A stretch of 64,000 nt of DNA. Origin: Acidobacteriota bacterium. Its GTDB lineage: Bacteria > Acidobacteriota > Terriglobia > Terriglobales > Acidobacteriaceae. The first letter of the stretch is position 1, and every line of letters begins with the position of its first letter. This document shows, piece after piece, positions 42,986 to 52,170 of the stretch. Under the pieces are notes generated by a model. It saw nothing but the letters and a program-made list of their open reading frames with translations. It did not search any database and was not told where the DNA came from. A program made the position numbers and the translations under genes. The stretch covers positions 1-64,000 of the forward strand of contig JAEZPW010000313.1 in assembly GCA_023441255.1 (NCBI GenBank), written 5' to 3'.

Positions 42986-45900
42986 ATGGATGAGCGGAAG
43001 CTAATGTCTCTACTAAACGGAGTGCCGGAATCAATACGCGTGTCTGTTTTCATCTTTGTGTTGCTCTGGGTGATTGAGGCGGCCGGCCAGACATCCTCTA
43101 CCGGAGCAGTCAAAGGCTCGGTGTACGACCCAAAAGGTGCAGCTCTGCCCGACACGCGGGTGCGCATTACCAACACGAGCACAGGTTCGACTTCATCGAC
43201 GGTCACTAACAAGCTGGGCCGGTTTGCATTTCTTCTGCTCCCCCCGGGAGCTTACGAAATTCAAGCGGCGACCGCAGGCTCTGAAGCTTTGTCTGCGAAG
43301 GCAACGATAACGATCAATGTGACGGAGACGGTAGGTTTCAATCTTCGTTTGCAACTCGCGACGGTGTTCCAGCGCGTTGAAGTTTCAGGAGAGTCGTCAA
43401 GGTTACAAACTGACACTCCGACTCTCGGCGCGGTGGTCAACGAAAAAGCAGTGGCTGGACTGCCGCTGGTCACGAGGAATTTTGCACAGATTGCAAGCCT
43501 CTCGCCTGGAGTTGCAACCGGAGTCTACAACGCCGGCGAGCTTGGACTGGGGGGGACGGCGCTGTCGCAGATCGCGCAATCCAATGATGGGCTCTTTGTG
43601 CACGGAGCGCGTTCTTACGACAACAACTTCGAATTGGATGGGATCAGCGTGAGTGACGTCCAGGGCAGTGCCTCCGGCAGCGGTGGAATTCCCATTCCGA
43701 ACCCCGACAGCATTCAGGAGTTCAAGGTTCAGACAGCGCTCTACGATGCAGGTTACGGACGCTACGGTGGGGCGAACGTCAGCATCATAACGAAAACAGG
43801 CGGCAACAACTTTCACGGAAATGTTTTCGAGTTCCTGCGCAATGACTTTCTTAACGCAAACGACTTCTTTCTGAAGCGAACGAACCAGCCGCGCCCAGTT
43901 CTAAAGCAGAATCAGTTTGGATTTGCCGTTGGAGGGCCGATAAAAAGACAGAAGTTGCTCTTCTTCGGCTCATACCAGGGGACGCGTCAAGTCAATGGCA
44001 TCGCCGCCGGTCAATCCAGAACTGCTTGCACGGCGAGTCTAAACCTGCCCCCACTTTCGAACGACAGGAGCCCTGCTGCACTCGGAAAGCTGTTCGGCGG
44101 CATGACGGGTGTTCACGGGGGCACTCCGGTCAGCCCTGATGGTTCGAATATCAATCCAGTAGCTCTGACGCTACTGAATTTCAAGCTGCCTGGCGGAACG
44201 TTCCTCATTCCAACGCCGCAGACGGTGGATCCAACAAAGCCGTTTTTTCAGCAGGGCTTCTCAGTACTTACGGATCCTTGCCGGTTCACTGAGGATCAGG
44301 TTGCAACAAACATTGATTACAAGGCTAGTCGAAACAGCAGGCTCTCTGCTCACTTGTTTAGAGCAGATAGCGATCAGAACGTAACATTTCCCGGTAATGG
44401 TGTGAATCCATCAGGTAACATCCCCGGTTTCTTGAGCCCCAGTGACTCCGGTTTCACGGTCTTCTCTCTTGCACACAGTTATATGCTTCGCAATTCGTGG
44501 CTCAATCAGGCGCGGGTCGGCTATGTGCGCACAAGCACCAGCACCGCCGCGAATACGCCGTTCAGGTGGTCGGATATCGGGGTCGCCGAGGGAGAAATGA
44601 GCCACAACAACGAACTCCCAAGCCTGAGCATCGTTGGTTCTGTCAGCATGGCCCCCGGTTTTCCACGGAACATCGTCCAAAACACCTACTTATTTAGTGA
44701 CAACCTCAGCTTCCTTCATGGTTCACACACGTTTCAGCTCGGAGGATCTCTCACCAGATTGCAGGACAACATCAACCTGCTAGGCCTCGGATCACTCGTG
44801 CGATTTCTGAGCTGGCCGGACTTTCTGCTCGGCCTCAGTTCAACCGGCAATGGTACGGAGTTCAGCAACGTGTTTGCCTCGTTCGATGACTTTGGCTTAT
44901 CGAATCGTGAGCTCAGGGTCTGGGAGGGAGCGGGCTTCCTGCAGGATGACTACAGAATCCGCAAGTCTTTCGCATTGAGTCTGGGGTTACGCTACGAACA
45001 CCTGGGCCATTTTGCAGACAATCTCGGCAGAAATGCCAGCTTCGATATTGGCAAAGCGGATTCCAACCCTCCGCCGAGTGGGAGTGTTGCAGGTTACGTG
45101 GTTGCGTCCAATTTTGCCGGCATTCCTCCGGCTGGTGTAGTGCGCGCACACAATACGTTCGGGAATTATGGCGAAGGACAGAACACCCTTTCACCGCGCG
45201 TCGGGATCGCATGGCAGTTGTTGCCGCAATCAAGCCGGCTCGTACTCAGAGCCGGTTACGGCACCTACTACTCCCGGCCGACGGGCCAAGCTTTTTATCA
45301 AAACGTTCTGGGAGCACCCTTTTCGGTATTCCGATTGAATGCCGGTACGGCGAACGCTAACGCGACATTTCAAGCGCCATTCCCGCAACCCTTCCCAACG
45401 CCGGTATCCTTTCCTCTCTTTCCCACCTACTCCCCGACAACTGCTACTACGATCTACTCGGCGTCTCCCGGTTTTCGGCCAGCGATAATCCAGCAGTACT
45501 CGCTCAATGTTCAGGCTGAGTTGCATGAGGGTTGGCTATTGCAGGTCGGCTATGTCGGCACCCGCGGGACACACCTCGTGCGCCAACGTTCGTTGAATCA
45601 GGCATTGTCGGCCTCTGAAAGCAATCCAATACGCGGGGAGACTACTAACAGCGTTGCCAATATTCCTTTGCGAGTGCGGATTCTGGGTGTACCGCCAGAC
45701 TCTCTTGTTGAAATGGAATCGGAGGGCAGTTCCTGGTACAACGGACTCGAGACAAGTCTGGCCAAAAGTTTAAGCAGTGGTCTTCAGTTCTTGGCGTCCT
45801 ACACTTTTTCAAAGACACTCGACACCGATGGTGCCGATATCAACTCCACATCCTCCGGGAATGCGTTAACACTCGGAGACCAGAACTCTCCCCGACAGCG

Positions 45901-46489
45901 ATGGGGACGCGCCAGTTTTGACCGCACGCATCGATTTGTAATCAGTACGACCTGGGCTCTTCCAAGCCCGTCTCAGGGCTGGCGACGAGCCGTTCTGGGC
46001 AACTTCTCCCTTGCGGCTATAGCGACCATCCAGTCCGGGAGCGCCCTTACCATCGCCGACACAAACTCCACCAACGTGTTCGGAATCACCGAGGATCGCG
46101 CCCAATTGAGCGGCACTTGCTCCAAGGGGCAATTGGTCCGTGGGGGTTCGATCGAGTCAAAGTTGAATGGGTATTTCAACGCGTCCTGTTTTACGAATCC
46201 GCCGATCATCGGCACTGATGGAATCGGGACGGCGTTCGGAAACAGCGCGACCGGGGTCGTCAGTGGCCCCAGGCAAGCCAACCTGGATCTTGCCCTGTCC
46301 AAGACGCTGCTTTTGAAGTGGCCTGTTGAGACAGGCAGTCTTCAGTTTCGGGCTGAATTCTACAATGCGCTGAACCACCCTCAATTTGCGAACCCCGACA
46401 CAAACTTCACCTCCGCTACGTTTGGCGCGATCACTAGCACGGCTGTAAATCCGCGTGTCGGACAGTTGGCGCTTAAGTTTGCTTTCTAA
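42986..46489 (+). CDS. TonB-dependent receptor, Oar/carboxypeptidase-regulatory type
   Basis: 1167 residues from the ATG at 42986; an ATG at 43004 with GGAAG upstream is also possible. Signal segment VFIFVLLWVIEAAGQ, then a carboxypeptidase-regulatory-like beta-sandwich (AVKGSVYDPKGAALPDTRVR, LPPGAYEIQAATAG). A plug domain follows (VFQRVEVSGESSRLQT, KAVAGLPLVTRNFAQIASLSPG, DNNFELDGISVSD). The remainder is a large beta-barrel with a terminal aromatic residue (GQLALKFAF). There is no obvious TonB box. These receptors are expanded in Acidobacteriota and take up or display large ligands, often carbohydrate-linked. No partner gene for transport lies beside it. Confidence 0.9.
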   Translation: MDERKLMSLLNGVPESIRVSVFIFVLLWVIEAAGQTSSTGAVKGSVYDPKGAALPDTRVRITNTSTGSTSSTVTNKLGRFAFLLLPPGAYEIQAATAGSEALSAKATITINVTETVGFNLRLQLATVFQRVEVSGESSRLQTDTPTLGAVVNEKAVAGLPLVTRNFAQIASLSPGVATGVYNAGELGLGGTALSQIAQSNDGLFVHGARSYDNNFELDGISVSDVQGSASGSGGIPIPNPDSIQEFKVQTALYDAGYGRYGGANVSIITKTGGNNFHGNVFEFLRNDFLNANDFFLKRTNQPRPVLKQNQFGFAVGGPIKRQKLLFFGSYQGTRQVNGIAAGQSRTACTASLNLPPLSNDRSPAALGKLFGGMTGVHGGTPVSPDGSNINPVALTLLNFKLPGGTFLIPTPQTVDPTKPFFQQGFSVLTDPCRFTEDQVATNIDYKASRNSRLSAHLFRADSDQNVTFPGNGVNPSGNIPGFLSPSDSGFTVFSLAHSYMLRNSWLNQARVGYVRTSTSTAANTPFRWSDIGVAEGEMSHNNELPSLSIVGSVSMAPGFPRNIVQNTYLFSDNLSFLHGSHTFQLGGSLTRLQDNINLLGLGSLVRFLSWPDFLLGLSSTGNGTEFSNVFASFDDFGLSNRELRVWEGAGFLQDDYRIRKSFALSLGLRYEHLGHFADNLGRNASFDIGKADSNPPPSGSVAGYVVASNFAGIPPAGVVRAHNTFGNYGEGQNTLSPRVGIAWQLLPQSSRLVLRAGYGTYYSRPTGQAFYQNVLGAPFSVFRLNAGTANANATFQAPFPQPFPTPVSFPLFPTYSPTTATTIYSASPGFRPAIIQQYSLNVQAELHEGWLLQVGYVGTRGTHLVRQRSLNQALSASESNPIRGETTNSVANIPLRVRILGVPPDSLVEMESEGSSWYNGLETSLAKSLSSGLQFLASYTFSKTLDTDGADINSTSSGNALTLGDQNSPRQRWGRASFDRTHRFVISTTWALPSPSQGWRRAVLGNFSLAAIATIQSGSALTIADTNSTNVFGITEDRAQLSGTCSKGQLVRGGSIESKLNGYFNASCFTNPPIIGTDGIGTAFGNSATGVVSGPRQANLDLALSKTLLLKWPVETGSLQFRAEFYNALNHPQFANPDTNFTSATFGAITSTAVNPRVGQLALKFAF

Positions 46490-46537
46490 CACAGATTAGT
46501 GCGGTCGAGCAGGCGAAAGGCGTGCTTTGGCTCTGCA

Positions 46538-46555
46538 TGCAGGTGTACATCTGCA
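46538..46555. repeat. Near-palindrome downstream of the TonB receptor
   Basis: TGCAGGTGTACATCTGCA: 18 bases, palindromic except for one mismatched pair, in a 250-base gene-free stretch (46490..46739). It could be the 3' hairpin of the receptor transcript or an operator for the next gene. Confidence 0.3.
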
Positions 46556-46739
46556 CCAGGAAGGTGTTTGCTCGCAAGTGTAGCGGTTTTTCATAAGTCG
46601 AAAAGTCTCGCGTAAAGATCCAAGTGACGACGTCGGCTTCGCAGTCTCGAGACTCGAACTTTCGTAGCGCCGCACTAGTGGTGTTGTGATAGCGAACGAA
46701 CAAACATCAAATTAGGCTTTTCACCTCGACAGGCCGGGC

Positions 46740-47231
46740 ATGATCGGACGTGATCGCGGCCAAAGACTGAGGGGTTGTAGGTTAACGTCCCAAATCACGC
46801 AGTTCGCAGCATACCCAACTCACATGATCTGGAGAGTCGGCGACTTCATTAACAAGGCAGCAGAGGATAGAAAGCATCAAGTTGCATTAAGTGTCACAAT
46901 CTCGATCATTCTCTTCGCTGTCGACTTTGTGCTGGAATACCTCATGGCGTCTGCTCAAATCTCGATCGCAGCGCACGCGACGATCGAAGCAATCCTCGTG
47001 GCCGGATGTTCCGGACTTTCTGCGTGGCTGCTGCTCGAGGCGGCTCGGACGAGACGCAGGCGTCTCCGGCGCGAATTGCAGGAATCCGCGCGGTTGAACC
47101 ACGAGATCCGCAACGCCTTGGAAGTGATCGCGCATGCGGGTTATCTTGTGAACGACGTGGTGTACGGCCGCGCCATTGCGGACAGCGTTGAGCGCATCAG
47201 GAAGAGTCTGGAAGACAAACGAAGTGCGTGA
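46740..47231 (+). CDS. Small membrane protein with histidine-kinase dimerisation-like helix
   Basis: 163 residues from the ATG at 46740 (135 if the ATG at 46824 is used; neither has a strong ribosome site). Two hydrophobic spans (VALSVTISIILFAVDFVLEYL and ATIEAILVAGCSGLSAWLLLEA) are followed by a basic turn and RRELQESARLNHEIRNALEV, then IAHAGYL. NHEIRNALEVI resembles the phospho-accepting box of histidine kinases (H-E-x-R-N/T-P/A-L), but no ATPase domain follows; the protein stops after one more helix. It may be a phosphotransfer or dimerisation partner, or only a relic. Function is not assigned. Confidence 0.6.
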   Translation: MIGRDRGQRLRGCRLTSQITQFAAYPTHMIWRVGDFINKAAEDRKHQVALSVTISIILFAVDFVLEYLMASAQISIAAHATIEAILVAGCSGLSAWLLLEAARTRRRRLRRELQESARLNHEIRNALEVIAHAGYLVNDVVYGRAIADSVERIRKSLEDKRSA

Positions 47232-47397
47232 GCGCGGGCAACTCGCTGGTGGTCCCCCGTGCACCGTAATAGTTTCATTCTGGACTGACAAATGGTCCCG
47301 CCATGCTCGCATTGGATGGTCGAGATCCAGAGTCAGCACCGCTAACGAAACGCTCGAAGCAGATCAGCGGGCAGTCGTGCTGACTCTCATGGATGGT

Positions 47398-47418
47398 GTC
47401 ATCGCTCAGAGCGATGAC
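47398..47418. repeat. Perfect 9-bp hairpin upstream of the tRNA gene
   Basis: GTCATCGCT / AGCGATGAC with a 3-base loop, 50 bases before the tRNA. No T-run. It may end a transcript entering from the left or mark the tRNA promoter region. The surrounding 47232..47468 has no gene. Confidence 0.4.
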
Positions 47419-47452
47419 GCGCAGCCTTAGCGGAACGCGTGATGCGCTTTGA

Positions 47453-47458
47453 TACAAT
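47453..47458 (+). promoter_or_regulatory. -10-like element of the tRNA gene
   Basis: TACAAT (in TTTGATACAATGG) ends 10 bases before the tRNA 5' end, a usual distance for a -10 box. No convincing -35 hexamer was found at the standard spacing. Confidence 0.4.
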
Positions 47459-47468
47459 GGGGCCCTGA

Positions 47469-47545
47469 GGGGCCATAGCTCAATCGGTTAGAGCATCCGA
47501 CTCATAATCGGCAGGTTGCAGGTTCAAGTCCTGCTGGCCCCACCA
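47469..47545 (+). tRNA. tRNA with anticodon CAT (Met or lysidine-modified Ile)
   Basis: 77 bases, read directly: a 7-bp acceptor stem (GGGGCCA / TGGCCCC), D arm GCTC/GAGC, anticodon loop CTCATAA, 5-base variable loop AGGTT, T arm GCAGG-TTCAAGT-CCTGC, and an encoded CCA. The anticodon is CAT at 47503..47505. The first anticodon-stem pair (T27-C43) is a mismatch. It is an elongator-type tRNA; I cannot tell tRNA-Met from tRNA-Ile2 (CAT, modified by TilS) from sequence alone. Confidence 0.93.
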
Positions 47546-47813
47546 GCCTTCAGGCAGATACCCTCTGCACTTGCTTGAAAACCCTCCCGCACATACCTAT
47601 CTGTAAGGATTGACAACGCTAGCAAGAATTCTCTGGCGCGACAGGGTAGTTGTGAGTCCGCTGCACTAACGGCCCGCCACCTCATCGAATCAGGTCTGCC
47701 CATTTTGAAACTCTGACGAGAAGCAATTTTGCGCCTCCCGCATACGCCATCGCCAAGCGCACAGGGTACTTTGCTACACTTTTGGCCCGAGTTCAGGGTG
47801 AGATGGAGCGTCC

Positions 47814-48503
47814 ATGAAAGGCAAAGTGATTTGTGCAGCTGTACTGTTACTGATCTCTCTACACGCGTTTGCACAACAAACATACGTTAACCGAGTTGGA
47901 TTTTTTACGGGATACTCGTACCTTAACACCAGCTCGCTCGGTCTCGGTCAGCATGGCTTCAATGCGTCTGGTGGTGTCAACATAAGTCGCTCGATCGAAC
48001 TTGGAAGCGATTTCAGCGTGCTGAAGGGTAATACTAATCTAGGAATCAATCAGACGAAGTTGCGGCCGGTACTGGCGCCAATACTTGCTGCGCACGGCAT
48101 TCCCGCCGGTGCGCTGGCCAACGTGGCTCTGCCCGTAGACGCAACGACGTACACTTACCAGATCGGCGGCCAGATAAACATTCGCCGGTGGCAAAGGTTC
48201 ACCCCGTTCGTTCGCCCTGTGTTGGGAGCGATGCATGAAATGGTTGATGTGAAGATAGCAAACCCAGCGCTCGCGCCGATATTCGCGGCCGCAGGGCTCA
48301 AACCACATGCCGGCGATACCGTTCCGATGTTCGGAATTGGCGGCGGCATCGACCTGAATGCGAGCAGGCACTTTGGCCTGCGCTTTTCCGTCGACTATGC
48401 CCACACTGCCATGTTCGATTCCATGCTCTACCACCAGAACACGCTTCGCTTCTCCGTGGGCCCGACTTTCAAATTTGGAGAATTGCCGCAGAGACGGCAC
48501 TAG
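47814..48503 (+). CDS. Outer-membrane beta-barrel protein
   Basis: 229 residues; ATG with ATGGAG upstream. Signal peptide AVLLLISLHAFAQQ, then strands beginning YVNRVGFFTGYSYLN and continuing through GVNISRSIELGSDFSVL, YTYQIGGQINI and RFTPFVRPVLGAMHEMVD to the end, FGLRFSVDYAHTAMF ... LRFSVGPTFKFG. The alternating pattern, the 'PFVRPVLG' block and the glycine-rich GIGGGIDLNASRHFGLR place it with the small 8-stranded barrels at 3646 and 27184. No enzymatic motif. The next gene follows after an inverted repeat. Confidence 0.78.
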   Translation: MKGKVICAAVLLLISLHAFAQQTYVNRVGFFTGYSYLNTSSLGLGQHGFNASGGVNISRSIELGSDFSVLKGNTNLGINQTKLRPVLAPILAAHGIPAGALANVALPVDATTYTYQIGGQINIRRWQRFTPFVRPVLGAMHEMVDVKIANPALAPIFAAAGLKPHAGDTVPMFGIGGGIDLNASRHFGLRFSVDYAHTAMFDSMLYHQNTLRFSVGPTFKFGELPQRRH

Positions 48504-48548
48504 GATCACGTGTAGATGCTGCAGCACACCAAGTAAGGGCTGGATGAG

Positions 48549-48590
48549 GACGATTGCGCCGGGCGTGAAGAATGCTCCGACGCAATCGTC
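48549..48590 (+). terminator. Long-loop hairpin between the barrel gene and 48661
   Basis: Perfect 10-bp arms GACGATTGCG / CGCAATCGTC separated by 22 bases, 46 bases after the barrel stop. No T-run, so a terminator is possible but not certain. Confidence 0.35.
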
Positions 48591-48660
48591 GTCCATACAC
48601 CGAGTTTCCCCGGTACACATCATGCGTGCTGTCCGGGCCAGCGAAAATGGGGGTATCCAG

Positions 48661-49143
48661 ATGCGAAAGATCTCTGTGGTTGAAGAGGCAAAGGCCCTGA
48701 TGCGAGAAGGCATTGATTGGGGTGTTTGGAAGTGGCTTGCTGAAAAGAAGAGAGTACGCGCGGCCGCTGACAAGGCAAACGAAACGCTGGACGAAGTGGA
48801 AAACGGAATTAAAGAGACGTGGGATGACCGGTTGAAGGATGTTTACAACGTTCTTGTGGAGCAAGCGTCGAGCGGAAAGAAGCCAAGGTCCAGGCAGCAT
48901 GATGCGGCGGAACAGATTGATCCCAGAGTCTTCGAGGCGGTGAAGGCCGTTTTTGATGCGGACGACATCGCGGAACACGCGCATCAGAATGCCGAGGACA
49001 TTTTCGACGAGGCCGAGCGAAAGCTGAGCACCAGCATGGCGAAAGAAGGTGCGCGCAAGGCAATCGAGAGCTGGGAACTGCGCGAGGCCGCCATTCGCAA
49101 AGCCGAAGTCGCGGCGGAGCTGTTCAAAGCAGCAAAGAAATGA
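48661..49143 (+). CDS. Helical protein of unknown function beside the granule locus
   Basis: 160 residues; ATG with GGGGG eight bases upstream; a frame extension to 48358 overlaps the barrel gene and is rejected. The composition is highly charged and helical: EEAKALMREGIDWGVWKWLA, EKKRVRAAADKANETLDEVE, DADDIAEHAHQNAEDIFDEA, then ERKLSTSMAKEGARKAIE. It has no signal peptide and no recognised domain. It lies tail to tail with the WS/DGAT gene (69-base gap). A role in the lipid locus is only suggested by position; its Ala/Glu/Lys-rich helices are not unlike phasin-type proteins. Confidence 0.6.
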   Translation: MRKISVVEEAKALMREGIDWGVWKWLAEKKRVRAAADKANETLDEVENGIKETWDDRLKDVYNVLVEQASSGKKPRSRQHDAAEQIDPRVFEAVKAVFDADDIAEHAHQNAEDIFDEAERKLSTSMAKEGARKAIESWELREAAIRKAEVAAELFKAAKK

Positions 49144-49211
49144 CGATTTGTCTCCCGGGCCTGCAGGCCGAGGTGGCCCTCCCTTTCAGGGAGCAGGCCG
49201 CTTTCGGCTAA

Positions 49212-50837
49212 TCATGCGTTTGCTGCCGCCGCAGTCTCTTTAGGAGGTGTTGCCTCCTCCTCCATAGCCTCAGGACCATTCGTAATTTCGACGGCAGTAG
49301 GTGCAGGTTCTGCTCCGGGCTCCGGAACAAACGCACGCCGTTTGCGGCTTCGGATCGGAGTTGTCGGTTTCTTCGAAGCTGCGGCGATTTTTCTTGCACG
49401 ACGCTTTCTTTGTTGCGCTGGCCGTTTTGCAGACTTGAGTCCTGCTGCCTTCATCAATTCCGCAAAGCTCTCAATAAGCGATCGTTCCAATACAGGAAGG
49501 TCCGGGATTGCATTGACGTCGCTGGTCAAACCGATGAATGCCGTCCCGTTGTATGTCAGGACCGCGCAGTTGATCCCCATCTCGCCCCCGATCGGCACAT
49601 ACGGGTAGCACGTCAACATCTTGTGACCCTGCAGGTACAGAGGCTCCTGCGGGCCGGGCACATTTGTGCAGATAACGTTACAAAGGCTGATTGGTGCCTT
49701 GCTCAGCATGGGCCAGGCGACAGCCTGCATCGGCACGGGCATGAGACTTAAGACGCTTCCGAATAGTCCCACGAGTTCTGCGGCATGAGAGTTCTTCAGG
49801 AACTCCATACAGCGGTGCACGTCGGCGATGACTTTCTTTGGGTCGCCCTCATCCAGCGGTACGCTGACAGGTAGAAAAGATATACGGTTTCCTAAATCAT
49901 CGTGGTTCTGGCCATTTCTGACATTTACGGGCACGACGATCCGAAGCAGGCGTCCAGCTAACTGCACCCCATGCAGCTCAGCATACTTGCGAAACCCCAG
50001 CGTGAATACCGCTAAGACCACGTCATTCACTGTGACGTTGAACGTGTTTTTCACGGCTTTGATGTCCTGCAACGGGATTTCCGTCCAGCCGAATCCCTGT
50101 GGCCCATGACACACCTTGTTGAACGGCATACGCTCGATAGGCGCCGCGAGGTTTGGAAGGAGCTTCACAAATTCCTCGACCGGCCAGCCGCCGAAGGCAA
50201 TCGTCTTTTCCGCAAAGCGCAGAACATCCTTCTGGATTGAAAGCAGCTTCTGGACCACGGAGAAGGAGGAAGTGACGAAGCCGTCGACCAGCAAAGCTGC
50301 TGGATCTTTAGGCGCCGGCGATTTGAAGCGGATTCGTCTTCGAGGAAGGGGAGCTGGCACCGGGCTCGAATCCATCAGCACGTTGATCAGGCCAATGCCG
50401 GCTATACCGTCCGCTAGGCAATGGTGGATGCGCACAACGACTCCGGTGCAGTTCGGCTTCAGACCACGAAGCAGCGTGAAATCCCAGCGCGGATGTTCGA
50501 CGTCCATGTTCTCGCTCAGGACCGCTGATGCCGTGGCCTTAAGGTCCTCTGTGGTGCCCTCTTTGAGGAACCGCTCACGCACATGATTGCGAATGTCGAA
50601 CTTGGGATCCCAATCCCAGACGGGAAGGCCCGTGTTCAAAGGAGGTATTACGACGCGCTGACGATAACGCGGAATGAGAGGCAGTTTGGTTTCGATGAAG
50701 CGGCCGCACTCGTCCGCCCCGATGTCGCCTTCGAAAATCGTTACAGCCGCAACGTTTATGGGTGTGCCCTCGCGCTCGAAATAGACGAATAAGGAATCAC
50801 CCCAGGATAGACGGTCGTTGTCGTCGATGTGAGCCAT
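49212..50837 (-). CDS. Wax ester synthase / diacylglycerol acyltransferase (WS/DGAT) family protein
   Basis: 541 residues from the ATG at 50837, preceded by GGAGGGTCT; a start at 50858 is weaker. The active site HHCLADG (His138, His139, Asp143, Gly144) matches the HHxxxDG motif of the family. Further marks are RLSWGDSLFVYFEREGTPIN, VNDVVLAVFTLGFRKYAE, LRIVVPVNVRN and NVICTNVPGPQEPLYLQGHK. These enzymes join an acyl-CoA to a fatty alcohol or diacylglycerol and make the neutral lipid of storage bodies. The last 75 residues form a separate basic, Ala/Pro-rich tail (RKRRARKIAAASKKP, RSRKRRAF) not part of the catalytic fold. Confidence 0.9.
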   Translation of the reverse strand: MAHIDDNDRLSWGDSLFVYFEREGTPINVAAVTIFEGDIGADECGRFIETKLPLIPRYRQRVVIPPLNTGLPVWDWDPKFDIRNHVRERFLKEGTTEDLKATASAVLSENMDVEHPRWDFTLLRGLKPNCTGVVVRIHHCLADGIAGIGLINVLMDSSPVPAPLPRRRIRFKSPAPKDPAALLVDGFVTSSFSVVQKLLSIQKDVLRFAEKTIAFGGWPVEEFVKLLPNLAAPIERMPFNKVCHGPQGFGWTEIPLQDIKAVKNTFNVTVNDVVLAVFTLGFRKYAELHGVQLAGRLLRIVVPVNVRNGQNHDDLGNRISFLPVSVPLDEGDPKKVIADVHRCMEFLKNSHAAELVGLFGSVLSLMPVPMQAVAWPMLSKAPISLCNVICTNVPGPQEPLYLQGHKMLTCYPYVPIGGEMGINCAVLTYNGTAFIGLTSDVNAIPDLPVLERSLIESFAELMKAAGLKSAKRPAQQRKRRARKIAAASKKPTTPIRSRKRRAFVPEPGAEPAPTAVEITNGPEAMEEEATPPKETAAAANA

Positions 50838-51090
50838 AGACCCTCCCAGACCAGACACTCGGACGCCGTACGGAATCGATGGCGGAAGGCACCGTCGAGG
50901 AGTTCACGAGAATGAGTAACATGACTGCCGTAGAGACGTGAATCCGCCACACACCCCGCCAGAATTACCTATGCCAACTCACCCGGCGTAATGATATCCA
51001 TTTTGGTCTGACACACGTCTGTCATGGCACGAAATTAGGCGGTGCCATTTCCCAATCCGGCACTGGAGAGTAGCTGACGTTCGCACGAGA

Positions 51091-51927
51091 TCAGGAATCA
51101 GCGAGCGGTCCCGAGCGAGCAGGCCAAGATGGCTGTTTGTGATGTGCTATCTTGGCATCCGTCGCGGTTGCTTCCGAAAGACGGGCAGCGATGAGGGCGT
51201 AGACGGACGGGTTAAAAACGAGGCCGATGTGTGTCCCGGTGACCTCGAAGTCGACCTCAGGGTCGCCGGTAATGCAGTATCGCCAGTCCACGACACAATC
51301 ACTGCGCGTGTAGATTGCTGTTTCTGTCACGCAGGACGGAAGACTACCTCTTCGCAACGCCCCGACGAATTCACAGGTGCATCGGCCAGTGTAACAGTCC
51401 GGCAAAACGTCAGGCCCGTGTTCGCGCAAGATGTTCCGCCGCACGATTTCCGCTGCACGCAGGATGTTCTTCTGTGCTGCGGTGCCGCGAAATGGAGCAG
51501 CGAGAGTTATGACCGACGCGACATCGCTCTTCCGCTGGCAGGCCGCCGAACGCGCGATGATGCCACCCAGACTGTGACCGATAAGATGGACCTTTCGACC
51601 CGTTTCGGCTCGCGCTTTATCTATGCTCTCGTTGAGGCGGTCGCGAATGAGCAGGTTCGGGCATTCTGCGTTCAATCCGATTCCCGAGAAATAGGACCGG
51701 TAACCGATACGTCCAAGCCAGGCATACAACTCCATTAGGTACAGATCCGTTCCCAGAAAGCCCGGAATGACAATCACTGCCGCGCCATCTCCAAGTGGTA
51801 CGCCAAAGCCGTAGTACACAGGACTCACATGGAGTAGCAGGTACTCAGCGCCGAATAGCGCCTCTTTCCAAAGGGAGACTTCGTGCTCGGTGGCATGTTC
51901 TGAAAGTGGCTTGCGGTCACACCCCAT
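51091..51927 (-). CDS. Alpha/beta hydrolase, lipase/esterase or depolymerase-like
   Basis: 278 residues. The serine elbow is GHSLGG with nucleophile Ser119 in VHLIGHSLGGIIARSAA; AAVIVIPGFLGTDLYLMELY precedes it, the usual first strand and oxyanion region. A late Asp is in VDWRYCITGDPEVDFEV and a His in GTHIGLVFNPSVYALI, giving a plausible triad. Several Cys lie in CYTGRCTCEF. No signal peptide. It lies between the phasin-like and WS/DGAT genes on the same strand, so it may mobilise stored ester lipid or polyester. The substrate cannot be read from sequence. Confidence 0.82.
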   Translation of the reverse strand: MGCDRKPLSEHATEHEVSLWKEALFGAEYLLLHVSPVYYGFGVPLGDGAAVIVIPGFLGTDLYLMELYAWLGRIGYRSYFSGIGLNAECPNLLIRDRLNESIDKARAETGRKVHLIGHSLGGIIARSAACQRKSDVASVITLAAPFRGTAAQKNILRAAEIVRRNILREHGPDVLPDCYTGRCTCEFVGALRRGSLPSCVTETAIYTRSDCVVDWRYCITGDPEVDFEVTGTHIGLVFNPSVYALIAARLSEATATDAKIAHHKQPSWPARSGPLADS

Positions 51928-52103
51928 CTGTCAGAGTTTGATTAACAAATTGACTACATGGTTCGCCCGCATGCACCGCGTGGCAGCTAAATCGTGCTGC
52001 GACACGCATCGGGAGAGCCACAGGACCGAAGTGTATGTCCTGAAGGAATTCAAAGTACGTAATTGAACATTGGTTGCAACGCTGGGGCGAAGCCGCGGAA
52101 CAC

Positions 52104-52136
52104 AAAACGGCGTGCCGCTCTTCGAGCAGCACGCCG
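52104..52136 (-). terminator. Hairpin terminator after the phasin-like gene
   Basis: 8-bp stem CGGCGTGC / GCACGCCG extended past a C-A mismatch by GCTC / GAGC around TTC. On the minus strand it is followed by TTTTG. It lies about 35 bases beyond the stop at 52171. Confidence 0.6.
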
Positions 52137-52170
52137 CTAAAGTGCCGTAGTTCTCCCCGGAGCAGGTTTG

